15,869 nucleotides of DNA from Bacteroidota bacterium (GTDB lineage Bacteria > Bacteroidota > Ignavibacteria > Ignavibacteriales > Melioribacteraceae): positions 1 to 15,869 of the forward strand of contig JAEXOD010000217.1 of the NCBI GenBank assembly GCA_023447335.1, written 5' to 3'. The notes below the pieces were generated by a model, which did not search any database, had not been told where the DNA came from, and saw nothing but the letters and a program-made list of their open reading frames with translations. Below are positions 1 through 8,208 of this stretch, in pieces. The number at the start of each line of letters is the position of its first letter. Position 1 is the first letter of the stretch. The position numbers and the translations under genes are program-made.

Positions 1-436
1 AAGTAGTAGGGTTTGTATTAATAGAAGGTTTTTCAGAAGAAGCATTAACATAGCCGGGTACCGGTTCAAGACCCCATATTTTGCCTGTGTTAGGATCTTT
101 ATCCATCCATTCACGATATGATGTTTGCAAAGGGTGAACCAATTGTCCTGTTCCCGGTGCAGTAATTTCGGATGTAACAAGAACGCATACACCATCAAGA
201 TATGATTGTCCTGTTCCTTTTGGCCATTCACCGGATGGTTGAAGCGGCCACTGCCCTACTTCACCGTTATTGTAAAATAAAGTACGGACTTGATTACCGT
301 CCATTATTCCTTTTTTTCTAAAGTTATAATCACCTCTCGCATCTCCTCTATACTTTAATGTTTGAGAAGTTGCTTGTGCAAAAAGTGATACACTTATTAA
401 AATTAAAGTTATTAATAAATAAAATCTTTTAATCAT
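1..436 (-). CDS. Secreted protein of unknown function, N-terminal part (runs off the left edge)
   Basis: Open frame from an ATG at 436 to the window edge, 145 codons visible with no stop. The first 21 residues, MIKRFYLLITLILISVSLFAQ, form a clear Sec signal peptide (basic start, hydrophobic core, cleavage probably near FAQ). The mature part is polar and rich in Gly, Trp and Pro, for example QWPLQPSGEWPKGTGQSYLDG. I recognise no enzyme motif. The start follows the receptor stop codon by 20 bases and has a GGAG Shine-Dalgarno eight bases upstream, so it is probably co-transcribed with the TonB receptor. Being last of the visible operon and next to a TonB receptor and a T9SS cargo protein, it may be another surface-exported protein, possibly with a C-terminal sorting domain. 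That end lies outside the window, so this is inference. Confidence 0.8.
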   Translation of the reverse strand, partial: MIKRFYLLITLILISVSLFAQATSQTLKYRGDARGDYNFRKKGIMDGNQVRTLFYNNGEVGQWPLQPSGEWPKGTGQSYLDGVCVLVTSEITAPGTGQLVHPLQTSYREWMDKDPNTGKIWGLEPVPGYVNASSEKPSINTNPTT

Positions 437-456
437 AATTTTCTCCGTTTAGCTAA

Positions 457-3156
457 TTAAAACCCGATACCAAAACCAAGTCGGATTTCGCGTGGGGAAT
501 TATACATACTTGGATTATTAATGAATTCCTGAAGTGTATTTAAGCCTATTATATCTCCGGCAGTCTTAGTGTTTAAGTCATTTGTAGCTCTACCGGTAGT
601 TGCATATACTCCTGTTTCATTCTTAATATCCAAAACATTATAAACTAACAAATAAGTATTAATAAAATAACTACCTATTCTGAAGTTCTTTTCTGCACGC
701 AAATCTAAATCGATTGTATAAGGTCTTATACCGCCGTTTTCAAATCTAACACCTTGTGAAACTCTGGTATCTTCGGTGTACGGGAAACCTGATCCGTATT
801 TAAATATAAGTCCGATACTCCAATCACCCGGTTCACCAATATTAACAGAAAGGTTCAATGTATTACGTTGATCCCAATTTAAAGGTAACACTTTTTTTGT
901 AGTTTCAATCGGGGGATCTGTTTGATTATTGTTAAAAACAGTCATCGGGTCAGAAGCATTTCCTTCTGCAATTTGATATGTGTAATCAATTTTTGCGCTA
1001 AAATAATCTGTAAATCTTTTATCAAAAGTAATAATAAATCCTTTCACGTTGCCGTAATCTCTATTTACATATCTAGCATAGGCAATACCGTCATAAGTAT
1101 TTATAATTTCCATGCCCAATAAGTTTCTGATATCTCGGTAATATACAACTAGATTTAATGAATAATCCGTAAATAACACTTGTTGTAAACCTAATTCATA
1201 TTGAACGGTTTTCATTGGTTTAATATCGGGATTTCCTGTTATAGAGTTTAATGAAATACCAGGACGGACTATGAAATCAGGATTTGTGTAAAGATTAGAT
1301 AAATCAGGTCTTTGGAAAAAGTGTCCGTAAGAAAAACGGATAATTCCGCTTTCGGTAATTGGGAATGATGCTCCTAAACGCGGACTAATCTGAATTTTAT
1401 CGTTAGCATCTTTAAACATTCCGGCACCCGGAAAGTTTGGGTTATTGCTGGGGTTACGTAAATCGTACGGTAATGAAGCATTAGGATTAAAATAATCCAA
1501 ACGAACACCGGCATTAATAATCATAATGTCATATTCCATCTTATCTTGAATATAAGCTGAAAATTCGTATGGTTTTTTTCTATATGCTTGATTACTACCC
1601 GCATCGGTAATTGTACCTAAATTCGGGTATCCCGGTGTAAATATTTCAACACCGTTACTATCCAATACACCATCGGTAAAATTTATTAAATCCATACCAT
1701 GATTATAAATATCATGTAATTGAAGTTCTGCACCAATACCAATTTTATGTTCTTTGTTTATCTGAGAAGTTAAAGAGTATTGTAAAATATAAGTTAAAGT
1801 TTTTCTATCATATCTATTTCCTTGATTACCACCGGAACGGAACGTATAATTTGAAAGAGCAGTTCCTCTAGAAGGATCAACATATCGTGGATCGAAAGGA
1901 TCGGAATACAAATTTCCCCAATAATTAAAGAAATTTGATGAAACTTTTAAGCTATGATATGTACTTTGAGAAATAAAATGAGTAAACTGTAAACTATTTA
2001 CAATATTTGATTTATAATGATTCATTATACCGTCAGGGGTCCATTTATAAGCATGATCATAATATCTTGCTTTAGTCTGATCCCAGAATAATGAATAACT
2101 AATTTTAATTGACGGTAATGAATAAGTTACTTTCGTATTAAAGGAATATTTTTTGAACGGATTCATCGCAACGTAATCGTTATCTCCAGTGTTCTGAGGA
2201 ATCCAAACAGATTGATCTAAAGGATTTGGAAATACCGGAACATCATCTGTAGTATTATAAACCCTTTTACCGTAAAGGTGACCATCATTTTCAAAATAAC
2301 GACCGGTAAAGAAAAAGGTAAAATTATTTATTATCGGAATTGGTCCGCTTAAATTAAAGGTAATATCTCTAACAGGAACTCTATCAATTTTATTTAAATT
2401 TTGAAAGATATCGGAATGATTTGTTAAATAATTACCGACATAACCTGAAACAGATCCTTCAAATTTATTAGAACCATCTTGAGTAACAATGTTAACAACA
2501 CCACTCATTGCCTGTCCGTATTCAGCATTAAACGTACCGGTAATTACTTCCATTTGTCTAATCGAAGAGTTTTCAACTTCTAATGAAAAACCACTATTGT
2601 AGGCATCTGAAACCGAAACACCATCAATTAAATAAGCAACTTCATTTGAACGACCGCCTCTAAAATGCCCGCCAACTACCCCGGCTTGTAGGTTGATTAG
2701 CTGATTAACGCTTTCAACCGGCATAAGTTTAATCTCTCCGCTGCTCACAGTTGCGGAGGTACTAGTCAAATCTTTTTGAACTAAAGGGCGTGAAGCCTGA
2801 ACAACTACATCAGAGCCAAGTTGAAAAGCAGTAGAAGTAAGTTTAATATCAACTTTTGTTGTTAAGTCAATTTTAACCATCACTTTTTCTACAGTCAATT
2901 TATGAAACCCTATTGCACTTACTATTAAACGATGAGTACCGGGCGGAACACTATTAATATAGTAGTAGCCGCTTTCATCTGCGGCAGCTCCTAAGTAAGT
3001 ACCTTCAACAACTATATTGGCACCAATAACTGGATCACCGTTTTCGTCGGTTATTTTACCGACTATTTTGCCTGTTGTACCGGCAATTAAATACAAATTT
3101 GAAATAAACAAAAAAATAATTAAAGCTTTTAATGTTGGAAAAAAGTTTTTCAACAT
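457..3156 (-). CDS. TonB-dependent outer-membrane receptor with carboxypeptidase-regulatory-like N-terminal domain
   Basis: 899 residues. Residues 1-26 are a signal peptide. Residues about 29-110 form a CarboxypepD_reg-like beta-sandwich (GKIVGKITDENGDPVIGANI, then ADESGYYYINSVPPGTHRL). The plug domain covers about 115-235, with the typical stretch YLIDGVSVSDAYNSGFSLEV and the end FNAEYGQAMSGVVNIVTQDG. The rest is a 22-strand-type barrel rich in aromatic residues, ending in phenylalanine (RLGFGIGF), as is usual for outer-membrane proteins. The role is energised import across the outer membrane. The substrate is not readable from sequence, but the neighbouring sugar genes suggest an oligosaccharide. 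It is shorter than most SusC proteins (about 1000 residues), and no SusD gene lies beside it in the window, so I do not call it SusC. The ATG at 3156 has a good GGAGG site. The gene follows the secreted-protein gene after 80 bases containing a hairpin. Confidence 0.93.
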   Translation of the reverse strand: MLKNFFPTLKALIIFLFISNLYLIAGTTGKIVGKITDENGDPVIGANIVVEGTYLGAAADESGYYYINSVPPGTHRLIVSAIGFHKLTVEKVMVKIDLTTKVDIKLTSTAFQLGSDVVVQASRPLVQKDLTSTSATVSSGEIKLMPVESVNQLINLQAGVVGGHFRGGRSNEVAYLIDGVSVSDAYNSGFSLEVENSSIRQMEVITGTFNAEYGQAMSGVVNIVTQDGSNKFEGSVSGYVGNYLTNHSDIFQNLNKIDRVPVRDITFNLSGPIPIINNFTFFFTGRYFENDGHLYGKRVYNTTDDVPVFPNPLDQSVWIPQNTGDNDYVAMNPFKKYSFNTKVTYSLPSIKISYSLFWDQTKARYYDHAYKWTPDGIMNHYKSNIVNSLQFTHFISQSTYHSLKVSSNFFNYWGNLYSDPFDPRYVDPSRGTALSNYTFRSGGNQGNRYDRKTLTYILQYSLTSQINKEHKIGIGAELQLHDIYNHGMDLINFTDGVLDSNGVEIFTPGYPNLGTITDAGSNQAYRKKPYEFSAYIQDKMEYDIMIINAGVRLDYFNPNASLPYDLRNPSNNPNFPGAGMFKDANDKIQISPRLGASFPITESGIIRFSYGHFFQRPDLSNLYTNPDFIVRPGISLNSITGNPDIKPMKTVQYELGLQQVLFTDYSLNLVVYYRDIRNLLGMEIINTYDGIAYARYVNRDYGNVKGFIITFDKRFTDYFSAKIDYTYQIAEGNASDPMTVFNNNQTDPPIETTKKVLPLNWDQRNTLNLSVNIGEPGDWSIGLIFKYGSGFPYTEDTRVSQGVRFENGGIRPYTIDLDLRAEKNFRIGSYFINTYLLVYNVLDIKNETGVYATTGRATNDLNTKTAGDIIGLNTLQEFINNPSMYNSPREIRLGFGIGF

Positions 3157-3203
3157 AAAAGACCTCCAAAATTAAAGAACGTTTCCATAATATACATTTA
3201 AAG

Positions 3204-3226
3204 AAGCGGAGCTTTTCGCTCCGCTT
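3204..3226 (-). terminator. Strong hairpin between secreted-protein gene and TonB receptor gene
   Basis: Perfect 9-bp inverted repeat AAGCGGAGC / GCTCCGCTT with a 5-base loop, GC-rich against an AT-rich background, 11 bases past the stop codon of the upstream gene. In the minus-strand transcript the stem is followed by CTTTAAAT, a weak U tract, so it may be a partial terminator, an attenuator or a 3'-end stabilising hairpin. In the plus direction the T-rich stretch TTTGTATTTC follows. It could lower receptor expression relative to the upstream genes, or mark a processing site. Confidence 0.65.
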
Positions 3227-3236
3227 TGTATTTCTT

Positions 3237-5873
3237 TTACTTTAATAACATCATTTTCTTAACAGCTTGGAATGAACCTGATTCTAATTTATAGATATAC
3301 ATTCCGCTTGCTAAATTTGAAGCATCAAAATTAACTGTATAACTTCCTTGATTCTGTACATCATTAACTAATGTAGTAACTAATCTACCTAATACATCAT
3401 ATACTCTAATTGATACTTTACCGGCATCTTTCAATGTATATTTAATAGTTGTAACAGGATTAAACGGGTTAGGATAGTTTTGTGATAATGAGTAAGTAAA
3501 CGGACTTGTTAATTCATCTTCTACGCCTGTCCAAGCATTTCCGATCCATGTATGTAACCAACGTGAAGGTGATGACCATGATTGATCTTCGTTAAAAGGT
3601 GAGTAACACATAATACCTTCTCTTGTTCCTGTAGCATCAGCATCATTAACAGAAAAATCGAAAGGAATACGCATACCTAATTTTGGTACAAACAAAGAGT
3701 CAAAGTTAGTTTGACCTGCATTACGTTTTGTTGCTAAATCTACTAACGGAATTTTTGCTTCAATTGTATAACCTGCAGGGAATTTTTCTCCCCAGAAATA
3801 AGTTGTACCCGGTAAAGCTAAACTATCACAGTTAGTTCCGTCAATTAATAATCTATCTTTTGCGAATCTTAATTGATAATCAGGTTCTGCTCCTCTTTCT
3901 TTACCTGAGTGTGGTTTTCCGTGCCAATCGTATAAACCGATAAACATATCAGGACAATCATTTAAATAAGAAGCTAAAGTAGGATCAAAAGAAACAATAT
4001 CATCTGTAACGTCAAAAGCCACATACAATGCTTCGTTATCTATTGCAACATAAGCTAATAAAGATAAATCGTCATCATTAGTGATTTGTTGATTTGCAAC
4101 CAAGAATGCGCTACCGTCAGAAATTTTCATACTAACAGGAGTAATATTTGACCATTCATTTAATAAACCGTCAGCTACAAATGTTGTTGCTGGAGGATTT
4201 TGAGAAATTGTAACAACTCCTTTAGCAGTATTAGTAATAGGTGAGCCTAAAAATGCCGGTTGTCCAACATTTCCTGCTTTATCTGTACAAACTATTGCAT
4301 AATAATATGTAGTAGCTTGGTCTGTTCCGGGCGCACGTAATAAGTGCTCTATTAATTGAGTATTTTCAGCAACTCCTAATTTAACAACATCAGCGGTTTC
4401 AACACTAAAGTTCGGAACTGTGCTGTAATAGATATCATATTTTTCACCGTTTTCATTAGGAACATCATTCCAAGTAATTAAGTTTGTAAAACTTCCAGGA
4501 ACACCTAATAATCCTGCCGGAGGATCCGGAGGCGTATTATCTGTTTCTCTATAACCGGCTGGCTGGATTATATCAACTAAGATAGTACCGGTTGATACTT
4601 CTCCCTGAGCACCAAAATCGCCTGTACCCGAGAATTCAAATTTCCAAGCTTTAATTTTATTTAAATCTAAAAGATTATTACCGCTATAGCTTTCCCATGC
4701 TGGTATTCTAAATCCGTCTGAAGTTAAAACGTTATCATCACCTGTTCCTTCTAGATTTACTAAAGGAATAGCAATTTTCTGCCATTCAGAGGATTGGTAT
4801 AAATTAACATTTACTTTATGATACCATTGTTCGTCTGCACCGTCACTATCATCAAATAACATAAAACGTAAAGTTACTCTTTGATCTGTTCCGGTAAACG
4901 GAGTCTGTACTTTAATATAAACATATAAGTTTGTTCTGGCTGATAAATCTTCCCAATATCCACCAATATTATGACGGGCATTTACATAGCCGCCCCATGA
5001 TTGACTCATGTTAACGGTAGCATCCATCTGTAAAGATGCTGCACCTTCAAACGGATTTGTTGTCATATCACCTATAACAAGGTTACCCATTCCGCCTGCA
5101 CCTGCCCAACCCATATTGTCAACTTCAAAATATCCGGTATTGGCATCAAATGTTGAAAGCGGTGTATATTTATTTCCCCATAAAGTTAATTTATCCCAAA
5201 CAACTACACCGTTAGCTGTACCGTTATTAACAATACCCGGAGTAGTGAATTCAAGACTAAAACCGATAATTTTTTCAAAATCTAAAACACCGTTATTTTG
5301 TGTACCACTCCATCCCGGTAAAGTAAAACCGGTAGAAGTCGGAGATCCTGCACCCAAATCAGTTAGAGGAATAGTTAACATCTGCCAACCTGGTTGGGCA
5401 TCATAAAATCCGTCAACTTGTAAATACCAATCTTCATGATCGTTTTGGTTATTCCAATAATCTGACTGACCGCCTGCTTCATGCAATTTAAAACGCATGT
5501 GAACTAAGCCGGGTTGAGTTGAAGGTAATTGATTATAATACCATAATCTCAATTCCGAAGCCATCGACATATCAATATACTCTTGAGGTCCGGTAATTGG
5601 ATTAAGATGCATCATTTGTTGAAAACCACCCCAACTTTCTGAAGAGTGGACTGTCCATTCTACTTTACATGCTGCCGGTCCGTGATATGGGTCCGGGTTT
5701 GATGTAATATCTGATAAAATTAATGAGCCGCTGCCGGTCCCTAAACCTGAATTTGCGGGCGGATGCTGAAAAAATGTATCAGCGTTAGCGGTTTCAAAAC
5801 CGTATTGAATCCATTGTGCATTCAATAACGATGCTGCTAAAAGAATAAAGAGGGTAACCAATCCTTTTTTCAT
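3237..5873 (-). CDS. T9SS-exported multidomain carbohydrate-binding-type protein
   Basis: 878 residues with signal peptide MKKGLVTLFILLAASLLNAQ. Two tandem jelly-roll-like modules follow, about 22-233 and 242-436, clearly related to each other (GFTLPGWSG/LDFEKIIGFSLEF against GFRIPAWES/LDLNKIKAWKFEF). Their style resembles carbohydrate-binding or galactose-binding-like domains. A fibronectin type III domain spans about 445-550 (TPPDPPAGLLG to YYYAIVCTDKAGNVG). A CBM9/DOMON-like domain spans about 562-780 (VADGLLNEWSNITPV, DNEALYVAFDVTDD, GYTIEAKIPL). The last about 85 residues are a T9SS type A sorting domain (YSLSQNYPNPFNPVTTIKYT, then YDVLGRLV and LASGMYIYKL). No glycoside hydrolase catalytic motif was seen. 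The likely role is binding carbohydrate at the cell surface, perhaps taking the place of a SusD-like partner for the adjacent receptor. The start is supported by an AGGAG site. The gene begins 55 bases after the symporter reading frame ends. Confidence 0.88.
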   Translation of the reverse strand: MKKGLVTLFILLAASLLNAQWIQYGFETANADTFFQHPPANSGLGTGSGSLILSDITSNPDPYHGPAACKVEWTVHSSESWGGFQQMMHLNPITGPQEYIDMSMASELRLWYYNQLPSTQPGLVHMRFKLHEAGGQSDYWNNQNDHEDWYLQVDGFYDAQPGWQMLTIPLTDLGAGSPTSTGFTLPGWSGTQNNGVLDFEKIIGFSLEFTTPGIVNNGTANGVVVWDKLTLWGNKYTPLSTFDANTGYFEVDNMGWAGAGGMGNLVIGDMTTNPFEGAASLQMDATVNMSQSWGGYVNARHNIGGYWEDLSARTNLYVYIKVQTPFTGTDQRVTLRFMLFDDSDGADEQWYHKVNVNLYQSSEWQKIAIPLVNLEGTGDDNVLTSDGFRIPAWESYSGNNLLDLNKIKAWKFEFSGTGDFGAQGEVSTGTILVDIIQPAGYRETDNTPPDPPAGLLGVPGSFTNLITWNDVPNENGEKYDIYYSTVPNFSVETADVVKLGVAENTQLIEHLLRAPGTDQATTYYYAIVCTDKAGNVGQPAFLGSPITNTAKGVVTISQNPPATTFVADGLLNEWSNITPVSMKISDGSAFLVANQQITNDDDLSLLAYVAIDNEALYVAFDVTDDIVSFDPTLASYLNDCPDMFIGLYDWHGKPHSGKERGAEPDYQLRFAKDRLLIDGTNCDSLALPGTTYFWGEKFPAGYTIEAKIPLVDLATKRNAGQTNFDSLFVPKLGMRIPFDFSVNDADATGTREGIMCYSPFNEDQSWSSPSRWLHTWIGNAWTGVEDELTSPFTYSLSQNYPNPFNPVTTIKYTLKDAGKVSIRVYDVLGRLVTTLVNDVQNQGSYTVNFDASNLASGMYIYKLESGSFQAVKKMMLLK

Positions 5874-5928
5874 TTTGGTTTGCTCCTAATGTTAATTGAT
5901 TGTTAGTTATTTATTAATATGTAATTTC

Positions 5929-6498
5929 TTACGTCCATAATCCCCACACAACAATAATCACGGCAAATAAGAAAATTGTGATAAAAACACTGTTTATAAA
6001 TCTTTCTTTTATTCCTAAACTTATTTTTGTACCTGCTGTTGAATCGGCTGCAAGTACATACCAATTTTCAGGCACAATTTGATTTGCTTTTGTAGTTGCC
6101 AAACTTATACTAAGTATCAATATTGAAGTAAGTACAAATAGAAAAATTGAGAAATGTAAAAAATTCACATTCGCAATCATAACCCAAAAAGGACCTGAAA
6201 TTATCCCTGAATTAACTAAACCGTCTAATGACAAACGAAACAATCCTATTATTTCACCAAAAATTAAACTCATCATAGCAGCCCTTGTATTAACAAATTT
6301 AAATATTAAACCCCATAAAAAGACTGCGGTAATCGGAGGACTGACACACGCTTGAAAACTTTGAATAAATAAATAAATTTGTGTATTGAACAATTTTACT
6401 ATTGGAATAATTAAAATTGCTACCAAAACAATTGCTGTAGTAGCTAACCTACCGATTAAAACAAGTTTTTCTTCACTTTCTTTAGGATATCTTTTTTT
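5929..6498 (-). pseudogene. C-terminal remainder of the interrupted SGLT symporter
   Basis: In the same frame as the N-terminal part, directly after the TAA, it encodes KKRYPKESEEKLVLIGRLAT followed by about five membrane segments, ending VIIVVWGLWT. No ATG or recognisable ribosome binding site lies near its beginning. The first start-like codon in the longest clean stretch is a TTG at 6426, inside a predicted helix. Separate translation is therefore improbable, and this is best read as the 3' part of the broken gene. Confidence 0.6.
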
Positions 6499-7548
6499 TT
6501 AAAAGTCAAAAGTAAATAGTGTGGCTGCTGTATTAAAAGTGCTTGCTAATGACGACATGATAGCGGAAAGCAATCCTACAACTACTATTCCTTTAATTCC
6601 TACCGGTAATAAGTCGCTTGCCAAAAGAGTTGGATAAGCTCTATCCCCTTTTACTTCGGGATAAAGCACGGCGGCTATTAATCCGGGGAGTACCAAAATA
6701 AATATTGGCGAGATTTTTAAGACCGCCGCTAATAATGTGCCTTTTCTTGCGTGCTCAATGGATTTTGCGCTAAATATCTTTTGTACAATATATTGATCTG
6801 CACACCAATACCAAAATGCTAATATCGGGGCACCAAATAAAATTCCGGTCCATGGAAAATTTGGATCACTCATTGGCTTAAAAAGTGTAAAGTAATCTGA
6901 GGGCAATGCTTCAGATAGCCCACTAAACCAGCCAACTCTTTCAAGTCCAAATATTGTTAATAAAATAGCTCCTATTAAAAGAAGTACTGATTGAAGCACT
7001 TGAGTTCTTATTATTGCTCCCGATCCGCCTATTATTGAGTAGAGTCCTGTAATAAAAACAATAATAACTGCCGAGGTGTATAAGTTTAAATGAAACATTT
7101 CATAAAACAACATACCCCCGGCATATAGGGTAACTAAAATTTTGGTGGTTATATATATAAAAATAGAAAATCCGGAATACCATTGTGCTATTGTTTTATC
7201 AAATCTTTTTTCTAATAATTCCGGAACAGTATAAACTCCGGATTTGATGAATATCGGGGTTAAAAACCAAGCCAAAAAGATTAAGATAAAAATAGCCATT
7301 AATTCAAATTGACCGACTGCCAAACCACTAACAGACCCTGAACCGGCTAACCCTATAAAGTGTTCGCTTGATATATTAGTTGCAAATATTGATAATCCGA
7401 TAGCAACCCATCCCATATTTTTCCCTGCTAAAAAGTAATCTTGTGTAGAACTACTTTTACCTCGAGAATAATAAAACGCCATACTTAATACTGCAATTAA
7501 ATAAATCAGTACAATTATCGCGTCATTAAATGTAAATGTGTTACTCAT
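6499..7548 (-). CDS. N-terminal 349 residues of the interrupted SGLT symporter
   Basis: This is the portion still translatable from the original ATG at 7548, which sits just after a TGAGAT sequence acting as a weak Shine-Dalgarno. It covers roughly the first eight or nine membrane helices, through the sodium-site serines S332-S333, and stops right after LFTFDF. The last third of the LeuT fold, needed to complete the transport path, is missing. The piece alone is unlikely to transport. It counts as an independent gene product only if the stop is real. Confidence 0.6.
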   Translation of the reverse strand: MSNTFTFNDAIIVLIYLIAVLSMAFYYSRGKSSSTQDYFLAGKNMGWVAIGLSIFATNISSEHFIGLAGSGSVSGLAVGQFELMAIFILIFLAWFLTPIFIKSGVYTVPELLEKRFDKTIAQWYSGFSIFIYITTKILVTLYAGGMLFYEMFHLNLYTSAVIIVFITGLYSIIGGSGAIIRTQVLQSVLLLIGAILLTIFGLERVGWFSGLSEALPSDYFTLFKPMSDPNFPWTGILFGAPILAFWYWCADQYIVQKIFSAKSIEHARKGTLLAAVLKISPIFILVLPGLIAAVLYPEVKGDRAYPTLLASDLLPVGIKGIVVVGLLSAIMSSLASTFNTAATLFTFDF

Positions 7549-7578
7549 TAATTATCTCAAAAAAATACATATTAATTT

Positions 7579-7594
7579 ATCATAAATAATGCCA
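7579..7594 (-). promoter_or_regulatory. Candidate sigma-54 -24/-12 promoter of the symporter-receptor operon
   Basis: On the minus strand the sequence is TGGCATTATTTATGAT. It matches TGGCA at -24 and TG at -12 of the sigma-54 consensus with GG-N10 spacing, but has GA where GC is usual. The expected transcription start is about 12 bases downstream, near 7569, leaving a leader of about 20 bases before the symporter ATG at 7548. It shares 12 of 16 bases with the corresponding element before the MFS gene. Support comes from the sigma-54-type regulator encoded next door. Confidence 0.5.
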
Positions 7595-7656
7595 ACACTT
7601 TAACATGTTATTTTTTAATGCCTTAGCATGTATTCAACTGTTACTATTAAAAAAGT

Positions 7657-7693
7657 TTATTAAAACGATAAAGTACGATTATTATTTTGATAA
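7657..7693 (-). promoter_or_regulatory. Candidate enhancer (UAS) for the NtrC-type regulator, symporter side
   Basis: Imperfect inverted repeat TTATTAAAACGATAA, 7 bases, TTATTATTTTGATAA; the arms are complementary at 12 of 15 positions. The arm at 7679-7693 matches TTATTAATTTGATAA from the perfect repeat upstream of the MFS operon at 14 of 15 positions, and the other arm matches its partner at 11 of 15. The centre (7675) lies 82.5 bases upstream of the GG of the sigma-54-like element. That places it near -106, a usual place for an NtrC-type activator site. Confidence 0.5.
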
Positions 7694-7774
7694 GAAAATA
7701 ATTTTAATAATGTACCTTTGATGCACGGAATTTTTGCTAATTTAAATCAAAGACCCATAATCTATCATATACTT

Positions 7775-7825
7775 CTCTTTTACTACTAAAAAGTTAAAAA
7801 AAATCAAACTCTAATAGTAAAAGAG
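7775..7825. repeat. Inverted repeat CTCTTTTACTACTA / TAATAGTAAAAGAG
   Basis: The arms at 7775-7788 and 7812-7825 pair at 13 of 14 positions around a 23-base spacer. A related word, TTACTATTAAAAAAG, also occurs at 7641-7655. It could be a protein-binding site or an RNA hairpin. There is no T tract and the spacer is long, so a terminator is unlikely. The function is unknown. Confidence 0.5.
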
Positions 7826-8166
7826 TAATTTAACCTAGACCAAATATTCCGAGCTTTTTTAGCCTACAAATAAGTTACAACATTGCCAAATTTCGATATA
7901 TCTAGACATTTGTTATATTTGGAATATAGAAATGGTTAAAAATACTATTGATGATAAGCGTTATAATAATCGAAATTGAATATTTTCACACAAATTATAA
8001 ACAAGTTGCCGACTATAAGAATAATTAAAAGGTTATTGTAGAAATTATTTTGAATTTATGACGTATGAACTTGTTTTAATAATGTTTTACTGTTTTTTAC
8101 TTTCTTAAATTTTTCATAAAAAATCGTAATATATTTAGCACTAAAAATGCAAGTAAAGTAAAAAAA

Positions 8167-8208
8167 AATATAAAATTGTTAATATAAAATTGTTAATATA
8201 AAATATTA
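8167..8208. repeat. 14-base tandem repeat, about 2.7 copies
   Basis: The unit AATATAAAATTGTT is perfect at 8167-8180 and 8181-8194. A third copy at 8195-8208 agrees for its first ten bases and then diverges. It lies 20 bases beyond the regulator stop codon and is preceded on the plus strand by a run of A. On the minus-strand transcript that run gives nine T residues after the repeat, which might help termination of the regulator operon. It is probably a slippage-derived minisatellite. Confidence 0.75.

Larger units (their letters stand above)
5929..7548 (-). pseudogene. SGLT-type sodium/sugar symporter interrupted by one in-frame TAA
   Basis: Read straight through in one frame, this is a 538-residue member of the solute:sodium symporter family, close to the length of Vibrio vSGLT. 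A TAA at 6501-6499 interrupts it after residue 349. The reading across the stop is LFTFDF*KKRYPKESEEKLV. The family normally has tyrosine here (DFYKK), so a TAT or TAC codon has become TAA, with no frame change. The sequence after the stop is still typical of the family (IQSFQACVSPPITAVFLWGL). Family features include FLAGKNMGWVAIG (39-51), the sodium-site region NISSEHFIG (58-66) and SAIMSSLAS (328-336), and the sugar-site acid E82. The protein should be an inner-membrane sodium-driven sugar importer. The lesion adjoins a run of nine A residues on the coding strand, so a sequencing or polishing error is possible. If real, it inactivates the first gene of the operon. Confidence 0.85.

Noticed and set aside
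922..1122. Open frame of 66 codons on the plus strand
   Set aside because: It lies antisense within the well-supported TonB receptor gene, with no ribosome site or recognisable protein.
5008..5406. Open frame of 132 codons on the plus strand
   Set aside because: Antisense shadow of the secreted-protein gene; its translation shows no family resemblance.
6492..6500. Frameshift or polymerase slippage on the A9 run as the cause of the symporter break
   Set aside because: Both parts are in the same frame with a TAA exactly at the tyrosine position; a single-base slip would leave the correct frame rather than restore it.
7775..7825. Inverted repeat as a rho-independent terminator
   Set aside because: The loop would be 23 bases, the stem is AT-rich and no T tract follows on either strand.
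8167..8208. Tandem repeat as a CRISPR-like array
   Set aside because: Units are only 14 bases and directly abut, with no spacers.
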